64,000 bases of DNA, from NCBI GenBank assembly GCA_022701365.1, contig JAKUHH010000146.1, positions 191,677-255,676 on the forward strand. Reading direction: 5' to 3'. The DNA comes from Mycocentrospora acerina (Eukaryota; Ascomycota; Dothideomycetes; Pleosporales). The notes beneath the pieces were generated by a model. The model searched no databases, had not been told where the DNA came from, and was given only the letters and a program-made list of their open reading frames with translations. The position numbers and the translations under genes were made by a program. Positions 46,115 to 55,800 of the stretch are shown piece after piece; the first letter of the stretch is position 1; each line of letters opens with the position of its first letter.

Positions 46115-47229
46115 GGGGCTTTTAGATTGATTGGGCAGCTTTATTTGTATATGGAGCAACGTTTTGTGATATATTTAACAATTCGGAAGCTGCAGGTGCA
46201 GACTCAGAAGATATTTGCATTGTGAGAGTCAACTTATTTACATTAATTTACTTTCAAACTTAGTGCGTAGTAAACAGATATATAACACTCAACTACCATG
46301 GTATAGATGAAGAGTTACCGTTAGATCTAGGGAGAGATTCTAATTACAGAATATTTTGAAAGCTATGATGAGACCCTCAATCATACCCCTTCCCATTCCT
46401 TCGCTCTTTAACCTGCTTGTTTACTATCACATTGTGGATCGCTGTCGTGGGTTGGGATCCTATCTATGATTGATATGTCCACTCCGATCAGGGACGGTAC
46501 ATCTGCTTCCTAGCGTAACAATTTATGGCGTAACAATTTAAACTGCAGTTGAGGCATTAAAATAGCTCGCAAGTCCGGACATGACATCTGAATAGCGGTG
46601 CTATTGAGAAGACTGATCGTACATCTTGAAGTAAAAATTCAAAAGGATCCGAAAACAATACTCTCGGCTGCTCCGTCGAAATTTGACTACTTTTGGATTC
46701 TTCAACTTGTTTGCAGCAACTCATACCCGACGTCATGATTGATAGATTCCACCAGGCTCAGCAAATTAATAGCTACATTTAAATAACCCTTCTAAAATTG
46801 GTGTGGGTTAGACACTTGGTCAGTCGAAACCTTGCCCGGACCATTTGACAAAGCGTCTGGAGCCTTACAATCGTGCAGAAGAGAGAGCGGTTGAAGATCC
46901 CGCCACTGACAAGGAACTCGTCATGGTTGTTGGAACAGAGGTAGCTCTGCCAGCATAAGTGTGGGAGAGAGCGCGCGATCCAAAATGCCAGAAGGTTTCT
47001 GATTGATAATTTTGGTAACAACAGTCTATCGTTAGCATCACTGTTAACTAAGCTATGAAGTATGAGCATCATACATCTAGCAGGGGTCTTAAAAATGAAC
47101 AGACTTTGCGACAAGCAAATTGTTTCAGTAGAATTAATAATTGCTGTTAAAGTCTGTAACACAGGGGAACACTATCAAGCAGAGTATAGTATTAAAAGCA
47201 AGAACTGAAGCTGCTGGCTAATCTCTGTC
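46115..47229. other. AT-rich intergenic
   Basis: No supported gene. A 127-codon minus frame (46779-47162) is unrecognised. Confidence 0.4.
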
Positions 47230-47647
47230 ATGGACAAAACGAAGGAGGCCGTTTCTGATTGGTGGATGGAGTTGTGCGAGGTCGAAGGGATTGAGTTGGA
47301 AATAAGACAGGGATGTTTAATAGCTCACTTGCAGCATCTGTATCAAACAAAACTATATTCGGAACTCTCGACTCTTGCCTCTCGCGTCTTGATACTAGAC
47401 AATGCAGAACAGGACCGATGATATCGATTCGCTATTATCTGACTTTGTCCATTTAACAGTATCCCTAGCTATGCGCTTTGCCTTTTCGATTGATGAACTA
47501 TCTTTGACTAGTGTTCTATATAAGGCTGTATTAGAACAAGCGAGTCGGTATCTATCACGTCTTGGGAGCATCTTAAACATAAGAAACCCAGAAACTTACT
47601 TTCGTAAGGCGTACTCCTCCAATTTGATAGGTCTTTCGGAGATGTAA
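47230..47647 (+). pseudogene. unrecognised coding-like sequence with frame break
   Basis: An ATG frame (47230-47421) with protein-like content (VSDWWMELCEVEGIELEIRQ) overlaps, around 47402-47421, another frame that continues protein-like to 47647 (SDFVHLTVSLAMRFAFSIDE). Joining them would need a one-base shift, so I read it as a possible broken gene. No family recognised; chance is possible. Confidence 0.25.
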
Positions 47648-47906
47648 TCTCTTAGTTGTAATGATTAATAAATTATTGTTGAGTTTTTTTTCAAGTTCAC
47701 AAGCGTTAGGAAAATGTTATGCTAATTTTTTCTTGTGGAACTGACAGAGTATTAAGATTTATTTGCGTCTGCTCTCGTCACCAGAATATATGTAAAGCAT
47801 GATTTCCTCACACACTACTCTCTCCAATCTACAAACAATATCAAGCACTCAGCAATGATCTGCTCCTGTTTTTGTCATGTCTCAGCCTTCTAAGCCATTT
47901 CTCCAT

Positions 47907-49752
47907 CTACTCGTCGTCTTGCACATCAACAACAGTCTTCGTCCATTGACGAGCCGGGACTTTACGATTGAACAAGATGTCAATCTCGCGATAGGATCGG
48001 CCCTTCATCTCAGGCAAGAAAAAGTATGCTAAGACGAAGCAAACAAAACCAGTAGCACCCCAGACATAGCCGCACTTACCACCAAGGTTTGCTTCCTATA
48101 CTTCGTTAGCAATTATTCACCGCAAGAGTGGGCAGGAGCAGAATCTTACTTTAGGGTTGAGCATATAACTTGCGAGGAAGATGCAAGGAATGTTCACAAT
48201 ATAGTATGAAGCACGTCCAATTCCCGTTGTCAAAGGCCTGAGGCGAATGGAGGACGTCTCTCCAATGATGACCCACGAAGCGGGCGCAGGTCCCAAGGTG
48301 AACAAAACGGAAACAATGAGGCCTAAGGACGCCTGCGCCAAGGAGGCTGCGTTGGAGGTACCGACAGAGCCTGCTACACCGAGGGCAATCAGGAAGCCAA
48401 CATTAATGAGTGAGCCCCAGACGTAGATGGTACGTCGGCCAAGGTATGAGGTGAGTACCCAGGAGAGCATAACGAATAACCATTGGAGGCCCGATGTGAT
48501 AAGTCCCATGGCGAACGCAGTGTTTGTCGACATGCCAGCCTCTGCAAAATATTTAGCATATAAATCCACCTAGAACAGTAATGATAATGACTTACGTTCG
48601 AAAAAGTAAACAGCCTGATTGGCGATGAGGTTGCCCGTGAGGTTCTGTGCTGCGTATACACCACACACAATAAGAGTTCGGTAAAGATCAGTACCTTTGA
48701 ACAATTCTATGTAGTTGGGCTCTTTGACTGATTTTTCGAGATCAATGGTTCGACGCATCATGGCCACAGCCTCGCTGGCGTTCAGCTTCATTTTGCGTCC
48801 CAAGCGCCCAATCGCATGTTCTGCCTCTTCGAGACGTCCTTTTCGAACCAGCCACCAGGGTGACTCGGGCGCTATAAAGAGGAGAATGGCGAGAGGGGTT
48901 GGGAACATCCATTGGAGCGCGATGGGGATCCTAGAATATTTGTTAGTGAAGCGGTTGCTTGTAGAGCGGAGGAGAACGTACCTATACGCACTAGCACCTT
49001 CCTTATTGTTAAAATGATAGGTGACGCCGCCTACAATAATAGCACCAATTGCCCAGAACATTTGCAACATCTGGGTAGCAGGAGCTCGCAGCTGGATTGG
49101 AGTGATCTCGCTGCAGTATGCCGGTGCGTTTGCAATGAAGATGCCCCACGGAATACCCTCGAGGAGCTGGGATATGAACATGACTGGTAGCGAATTGGCA
49201 AAGTAGAACACAAAGATGAACGCGTTCAAGAGCATAAGCCCGGTTATGGTCGCCCAACGGTATCCGATACGGCTGGTAAGTGGACCAGCGAGGCAGACAC
49301 CAATAATTGCGCCAACTGGTCCACCCATCTGGAGTGCAGATTGCCAACTTGCCACGATAACATATTTGTCCTTTCCAACGTCAAACACGCCATATTTTTT
49401 TGCAAACGCAGGTAGGGCGATGAAGTTGCCCATAAGAAAAACACAGTAGGACTCCATAATCTAAACATGACATTAGCTACAATTTTTCATTGAGAGACAG
49501 TATGGTTAAGGAAAAGAGGCGCCTGACAATAGTGCAAGACATGACAAAAGCCCAAAGGGCAGCCATAGGGTACGCCTGAACAGCCTGTGGTACTGTCATG
49601 TTATGCTCCACATTCTCTGCCTCGATTGCGGCCGCCCTGAACTGGGCGACTTGCGCTTTTTCATCAAGATTGGAAGCATCTTCCACTTGAGAGAAGGCCT
49701 TCTCGATGTGTGGAGCGCCATTGTCTGGCTTGTGCTCGACAGGATTACCCAT
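47907..49752 (-). CDS. MFS sugar transporter, alpha-glucoside/hexose type
   Basis: Twelve-helix plasma-membrane sugar/proton symporter of the major facilitator superfamily. Exons 49752-49528, 49460-48982, 48930-48596, 48541-48150 and 48095-47907; introns are 51-67 nt and the frame is kept throughout; 539 residues. The amino terminus is hydrophilic, then ALWAFVMSCTIIMESYCVFL starts the first helix. Signatures are GLMLLNAFIFVFYFANSL, the loop PESPWWLVRKGRLEEAEHAI (sugar transporter PESPRWL), LLEGIPWGIFIANAPAYCSE and the terminal LPEMKGRSYREIDILF (PETKGR motif). Overall it resembles fungal maltose/general alpha-glucoside permeases, but the substrate is not fixed by sequence. The last exon is well supported by the continuity of YVWGATGFVCFVLAYFFLPE. 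Isolated, with AT-rich DNA on both sides. Confidence 0.93.
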
Positions 49753-52700
49753 TTTTGCTGATGTGGTCCAAGATGGCAAATGGGTTGTACAAGGAGGATG
49801 GCAGGGAAAGAGAAGCGGAGACGACAGCAACTGGAAAGGCCACCACTTTATAAAGTGGACAGGTGCAAGGGACCCAATGTCCGGCAAAAGGACATTAATG
49901 CATCCAGGGTTTACACTTATTCCTAGCATTCAATCCATCACAGACCCTAGCCATCAAGTCCGTCTTACGCCGTCCCCAAGCTGTCCCTTGTCGAAGTCCC
50001 CCGCGATTTCTGTGATGACCGACACCCATGCTGCAGTTCCAGACTTCGTATCGCGGCACAGCAGCGAATCAAAACCTTGGTTGGAAAGCTTTGTCCAACA
50101 CTACCCCGTTCCGACACCCCAGGAGACAATTTATCCGGCCCCGCTGATGCTTAATCCCCAGGTTCTCCAACTTCTACTTCACACTAACGGTGTTAGACTC
50201 GTGGTGGTATTACACCGAAAAGTGGGGCCGCCGGAAGATTGCTCAATTCTTCCCCAATATGGGATCGCTTCCAAATCCATCCGGGCGGAGTACCAAGAAG
50301 AGATTAGTGTCTTCCTCTACAAGTTAGGAGTGGCTGCGTACTAAAATGTCACAGAACACACGACAGACAATTTGATAGGGTTACTTCGCATATATGGAAG
50401 AGCTTAGTTGTGCACCTCGGGCGACCATTCGTAATATGCTACGTCCGACCCTAAGCCTGTAGTTCAACCAACGCCTCAGTCACACGCAGCCTTGCAAAGT
50501 TAAGCAATGTGCTGACCAGGAAGCGTAATCCGCCCGCTGTTCCCACCAATCCTTTCACAGTGTATGTCCGGAGTGTTCAAATCGATTATAACTGGTGCCA
50601 AAGTCTAGATTTTGGAAGCCATATGGAGAACGCGATGGCGCTTAAGATGCTGAATGTGTTTAGCTTGAACGATGGGGTGTGCGTTTCGCTGAGTATTTGT
50701 CGGAAGGTCATGAGGAGATCGCAAGTGGTCATCGTATGATGTTGGGTTTTCGGGATCACTAGACGCTCGTGTTCCCAGGTTCTTGGTGATAGGCAAGATC
50801 ACATACGGATACACTCCCGCACAAGACGCCAGGATGGCTTGCCGTATGGGATGCCAAACAAGCGCCCGTCTTGAGCATTTACATTCCTTATGTTTCCGCA
50901 CAGTTTCCTCGAACCGAGGTGCAGCGAGCTTATAGGGTTTGAGATCTAACCCGCGAGGACGGGTCCTGGTTCTACAGACTAGCGACGCGATGCCTAACTA
51001 CCGAATGCAGCACCATGGGCTATGGAAGAGCAAACAAGAGATCTCGTTTTCAACATCCTATGACTATGTGTGGAAGATAGGTTCAGACAATAGCTTATAC
51101 TAACAACATAGCGCGATCCTCACTGCTACTGCTTACTCTGTTAACATTTTAGGATACTTAGATACTAAACCTCATACTCTATCCTCACACTTCATATCCT
51201 AACGAGAAGAATGGGAGAACGGCCAGCGAGAGTGGAAAGAATAAGATGGCTAGTCGAGTCAACCCGTTTCTTAATATCTAGTACTCTACACCAGAACTTA
51301 GAACCGAAACAACGACAAGGTGTACATGCTACACGGCATCCGGAGGAACAATCGATCGTCAGCATGCCAAACGGCCTAGTCTATGAATATTGTTCCCCGA
51401 ACATGAAAGGGCTTCCTCATAATGTCTCTTGACCCTTTTGCTATAAAGAGTAGACGGTCATATTACAATGCACAACTATGGCTGTGTTTGACAGGCCATT
51501 TGGGTCGTATGAATACTAAATTTTGGTCACGAAAAATGGCTGATCGTAGTGGCAAGCGGAAGTTGGAAGGTTAAACATCTCTGGCAAATTGCCAAGAGTT
51601 AGTGATAGTACACCCCAAGAGGCGGTGCACAAAACTGATATATGTTTACCCTGAAACGGTACAATTAAAGGCAACAATTCATTTATGAGTACCACGACTT
51701 CGCAGATTCAACTACGCAAGATCATTCTTTTAGGACTGAGACTTGTCAATTTTTGGGCTTTGCAATCAGTTGGTGGCTAAGCCTCTTTCCAAACAGATGG
51801 CTGTTGGCATGTAAAAAACAAATATACGGATATCGAGCTCTACTTATTTGGTATGTGATGGCGCTCTGCTGAATTTCGATTCTGGAAGTCACGGCGCAAT
51901 ACAAATTAATACACTTTTCTTGTCTGCGATGGTACTCCAAGGTGCCTATTAAAAACTCTCCACTTAATAACTAAGGCAACTTTAAGCTGCCCAGGATTGA
52001 GCACTGCGAAGATTTTGCGACCGTGGATAGCGAAGGACGATTTAGCACCCAGAACAGGACTGCGGAGACCTATTCCTCTTTAATTGGTGTGCTGATGTCT
52101 GGTGTTGACTTGTCTGGCTACATTGGCTACACCCTAAACCTAGAGAAAATGTACCTGGACTTTTCCTGCTTGCCAGTACCTCGAATATAAGACCTCCGTG
52201 AAAATCTAACCAACGCCTTGGGATAGGGTGGTTCTGTGTAATGGTCTCAGAACGAAACACAACGAGCTGGATTTGCGCTAGATAATCTAGAAATGTTGCC
52301 GTTTTATTACGGGTTGAAGTAAGGCAATGAATGCTCTGATGACATGTTTCCGTTGTTGGACGCATACTCGGCTAGTAAGACAACCCCACAGGCACGATCG
52401 GTCGGTAATGTGAGTTTGGCGCCATTTATGCATCAAGACTCGGCCAGTTGCTCAACGCTTACTGGACTGACATCAATGATGGGTTGACAGTTGCCGGTAT
52501 TTTGAATAAGCAAAAATCGTGTTTCAACGGAAGAATCACCTGGCCACACCAGAACACCAGCTTATTGTGAAGCGGCGGCTTCAGGGAAAGGACATGGCTT
52601 GCCTAGGGCACGAAGAGTTTCAAAACTGCTGTCGTCAAAGCACACACGCGCTGAGTCATTGCAATTTTGCGTCGTCTCTGCAATATTCGTCGCCGCAAGC

Positions 52701-53189
52701 TTGGCTCCTCTATCGATCCGTACCTTCTTGGCACATGGCCAAGACTTGATGATGAACACGTCAAGTCTATTGAAGATTAATGGCCCGTACATACCAATGC
52801 CCGGCAATGGAATGTTCTTGGAAGCCTCGTCGTGTCGATCAAGACTGCTGAAGCATCTCTACGTACGGATTGGGAATGTTGCGTAGATGGCCGGTGTCAT
52901 TGGTCTTTCCGTTGGTTGGTTCTCGTGACCAGTCGGAAGGGCCAGTGATGACAAGAACTCAAGCAGGTCGTTTGTACGATAGTACGAGTAGAGTAAGTGC
53001 CGCCATGCGACTGTGTTCTGGCAGCAGTCGACTATCTTGAGTCTTGTTCAGACGTCGAACAATTGATTTGTTTACAAAATATAGAGACCAGGCGTGTGAA
53101 CGGAATCGACTAACAACCCTCAGTGGTTACGAAAGTCGCCGGGGCGAACGATAGCCGACAAAATAGCAATGATGAGCAAAATAGCAAAA
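49753..53189. other. gene-poor intergenic
   Basis: 3.4 kb with no gene I can name. The first part is the transporter promoter. A 109-codon ATG frame on the plus strand (about 50015-50344) is unrecognised. Frames around 52519-52886 on both strands overlap one another and look like chance. Confidence 0.45.
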
Positions 53190-53190
53190 A
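53185..53190 (-). terminator. Pol III T-run after 5S rRNA
   Basis: On the minus strand, TTTTT directly follows the 5S 3' end. Confidence 0.7.
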
Positions 53191-53308
53191 CATACAACAG
53201 CGGGGATTCGCCAGTGGTCACCCACCTGACTACTAGTCCGCCGGTACGTTGCTTAAATAGGGCTGAGCGAACGGGAAGCCTTGTTTTCAACGTCCTATGG
53301 TCGTATGT
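53190..53308 (-). rRNA. 5S ribosomal RNA, divergent copy
   Basis: Read on the minus strand from 53308, the sequence starts ACATACGACCATAGG and contains CGCTCAGCC, the internal control region, GGCGGACTAGTAGTCAGG, GGTGGGTGACCAC and GCGAATCCCCGCTGTTGTATG, the full 5S rRNA pattern of filamentous ascomycetes at the right length. Several bases differ from the consensus I remember from Neurospora-like 5S genes. The changes in helix II (GGACGTTG on one arm, CAACGTACC on the other) still pair, so the copy looks functional or recently functional. A T run follows its 3' end and a TATA sequence lies upstream. The dispersed, single-copy setting is normal for Pezizomycotina. Confidence 0.9.
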
Positions 53309-53332
53309 ACCATATCGTTCCAAATTTGCTAT

Positions 53333-53336
53333 TATA
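53333..53336 (-). promoter_or_regulatory. upstream TATA box of 5S rRNA gene
   Basis: On the minus strand TATA begins 28 bases before the 5S start. This matches the position (about -29 to -26) of the TATA box known to be required for Neurospora 5S transcription. Confidence 0.6.
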
Positions 53337-53404
53337 ATCTTACCAGTTTTTCACCGCATTCAAATACCTGAGCTGTCTCTGGAAATACCAAAACGTCAGA
53401 CCCT

Positions 53405-53492
53405 TACGAAGGAGCTCATTTTTTCTGAGTTGTAGGATCTGTGCTAAATTTAGTGGGGGGATACAACTCAAAATAAACGAGCTCCTTCGTAG
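53405..53492. repeat. short inverted repeat, MITE-like hairpin
   Basis: Left arm 53406-53439 (ACGAAGGAGCTC, then a T-rich bridge and GAGTTGTAGGATC). The right arm at 53460-53491 is its imperfect reverse complement (GATACAACTC, then GAGCTCCTTCGT). The arms are separated by about 20 bp. The whole is under 90 bp, 97 bp upstream of the 5S gene. No coding capacity. Confidence 0.8.
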
Positions 53493-54099
53493 TTGACAAC
53501 CAAATTCTGGTCCCTCTGATTGCCTACCCAGATCTCATGAGTTCACGATGCTCTTCCTCATTTGGCTCTGTTCATCACGCAACACAAGTGCTCACATCAC
53601 GCTCGTAGTCGACAAAAAAAATTGAGCTTTCGTCTAAAAACCTGGGTACCTTTATTAACAAAGTGATGAAACACGAGGAAGAATCAAGCCCCATAGTTTT
53701 AATGAGTGTTATTCTGTACGGCATTAAAGAACACGCGAAGAATGCAGTTGATTGTCAGCTTGGACATAAAAGGTCTCATTTGGGTTAAAAACGAGCTTTA
53801 AATTATGATTGAAGCTCCGCGAAACCTTGCTCTTATCGTGAGCTAACTCCAGGTTGTAGATCGGCACTCACCAAGACTCGACCAAGACACATAGTCGCTT
53901 GTCTAATGTACTTGACATACAGGGATCAAAGCTTCATCTGACCACGGAGGTCGGCCTGACCTGATGTGTTTAGCATGGGAGGAACGGATGGAAAAACAGA
54001 AATAAAATGATCAGGACCAGTGGAGATTTGCTATTGTTGCTATTTAGACCAGAAACCCAAAACTAAGAAACATTCCTCCCTCATCCTTCTGTTCCCTAC
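53493..54099. other. intergenic
   Basis: No supported gene; downstream flank of the phosphoribosyltransferase-like gene. Confidence 0.4.
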
Positions 54100-54948
54100 T
54101 CACACGCTCTCTCTTGCCCCAACGTCCCAAAGCAGAAACTTCATATTTTTCTGATACATCTCCTCCTCATAGTATCCTCCCCCAATCGCATAATCCAAGA
54201 AAAGTCTCGCGAAAGAGTCATCCTGCCGCCTTAGAAACTGGCAGAACTCAGCTTCATCCCGCCCAAGCAGAAACTGAACAAAGCACTCATTCAGGGTGAA
54301 TCTTTGCGATTGCATTATATTCTCGACATCCTTGATCGACAGGCTGACAATGAACTCCAAAAGAGGTGACAATGTAGCAATATCTGTAGAATCCGGAAGC
54401 GAAGCTAGATAGACGAAAATGACCGTATTTTCGATTTCCAGGGACCGCAACGATTGTTTAATGCGGTGTTCTTGGTCTGAGCTTGAGCGCAGATCACCCA
54501 ACATGATCATGGTTCTCCTCCCTAGGCGCCCTCGATCGAGGTGATATGCTTCTGCAGAGGCTGCCGGCACGCTCTTCCGTGGCTGCACCCCATTCTCCAC
54601 TCCAGTGACATCGATTTTGAGTGCGGGACTTGCATTAGTCGAGATGAGGTACCGATTGAGGCAGGCGACGAAATGGGTTCGAAGGCTGTGAGTGGCCGTG
54701 GGAACGTATTCGGATAAAACGGCAACGGCAATACCGCCCGAAGTGCTCTGATTGCTTGTCGAGTTCTTCAACTTGGGAACTCCAAACTCATGGCTATTGG
54801 CAATGAAAGCCTTAGCGAGGTCCGTGCCGAACCGGTGCGCTAGTTTGTCGTCTCCAAATACATATCGCTGGTATTCTCTGATAGGCAGTGGGAAGACTGC
54901 ATTCTCCCCTCCGGCCGTTTGAAACAAAGAAAAAACATTGTCAACCAT
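54100..54948 (-). CDS. phosphoribosyltransferase-like protein with altered PRPP loop
   Basis: Single exon, 282 residues, ATG at 54948. The overall pattern resembles a family of phosphoribosyltransferase-fold proteins best known from bacteria. The amino terminus is REYQRYVFGDDKLAHRFGTD followed by a PTATHSLRTHFVACLNRYLI segment. A strand-loop RRTMIMLGDLRSSSDQEHRI lies where the PRPP loop (a DD...TG pattern) should be. Then come NTVIFVYLASLPDS and a C-terminus with ENIMQSQRFTLNECFVQFLL and DYAIGGGYYEEEMYQKNMKF. The first Asp of the loop is Gly here and the TG is replaced by Ser residues, so PRPP chemistry may be lost. Function unknown. The assignment is from remembered family pattern, not a search. 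The region just upstream holds more coding-like sequence. Confidence 0.5.
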   Translation of the reverse strand: MVDNVFSLFQTAGGENAVFPLPIREYQRYVFGDDKLAHRFGTDLAKAFIANSHEFGVPKLKNSTSNQSTSGGIAVAVLSEYVPTATHSLRTHFVACLNRYLISTNASPALKIDVTGVENGVQPRKSVPAASAEAYHLDRGRLGRRTMIMLGDLRSSSDQEHRIKQSLRSLEIENTVIFVYLASLPDSTDIATLSPLLEFIVSLSIKDVENIMQSQRFTLNECFVQFLLGRDEAEFCQFLRRQDDSFARLFLDYAIGGGYYEEEMYQKNMKFLLWDVGARESV

Positions 54949-55800
54949 TGAGTTAGCTTAATAAAGATTCGTTGAGACGCAAAAATTTCGACTTGTCATT
55001 GGGAAAGACCATGGGCGCGAATTTGAGGGTTACTCAACATCTTGGCAGGCAAATACCGTGTGGGATTTGATATGCGGAGAAGGGGGCTGTGCATGCCTCA
55101 AAATCGTCAAGATCAGAGGAATAGGCGCCTGTGAAATGCCGTGGAACGCATTACACCTAGTACATCCTACTGATCGTATCTGAATAAGTAAGTAGCCTGG
55201 GGCGATAATTTTCTTGGATGCAATTGTCGCCTTCTCGTCAATGTTGATGGACTTTGATTTACTGCATGTTTGAGGATCAACTGCCAACTCTATATTGTCC
55301 ACTGCGCTTCTAAGAATGCACTCCAATCCTCAGGCTTACTTACACCAACGGCATTGCTGCTAATCGTTGATGATGCAGAAGAGCGGTGACGTCGGGAGCC
55401 ACCGCAGTTTTGAAACGCCGGCCTCCACGTGCTTGCCTATATCGCGATAGATGTCCGCGAATTGCATTCAAGCTTGCGGCGACAATCGGGCAGAGAATTG
55501 TCTGGAGCTGCAAAGACTGACTGGTTAGCCTCGAAAAGGTGAACTAGCGATCAAGTTTTGCAAACAGCGTACAGGGTTGCATAACGATATGATCAATTGC
55601 CAGCTCCTTATCCAGGAAGTAGTTGCAAAGTACCGTGTCGATAAACAAGGAATTTAAGAAGCTTGGCATGCCCAAGAAGCTTGGCCAAAGAACGCAGAAT
55701 GCATACGCCACTACTGCACGATGTCAGCCTGAATTTCACCGTTTTCCTCGATTTGCTACAAAATTTCCATCGTCTATGATAAACCACCTTCTACGACATC
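54949..55800 (-). other. unresolved coding-like stretch upstream of the PRTase-like gene
   Basis: The minus strand carries several protein-like segments in different frames: LFIDTVLCNYFLDKELAIDH near 55640-55580, RDIGKHVEAGVSKLRWLPTS near 55450-55390, and the open frame 55326-55030 (GYLLIQIRSVGCTRCNAFHG). Plausible splice signals occur between some of them (a GTACGC...TTTGCAG pair; a CTAACC branch), but I could not join them into one continuous frame. It is either a multi-exon gene I failed to solve or a decayed one. Family not recognised. Confidence 0.3.

Noticed and set aside
50015..50344. 109-codon ATG frame between the sugar transporter and the gene-poor stretch
   Set aside because: No recognisable motif; an alternative frame across the same bases is equally protein-like, so neither is supported.
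53120..53435. Open frames on both strands over the 5S region
   Set aside because: They are translations of the 5S rRNA sequence; the RNA explains the conservation.
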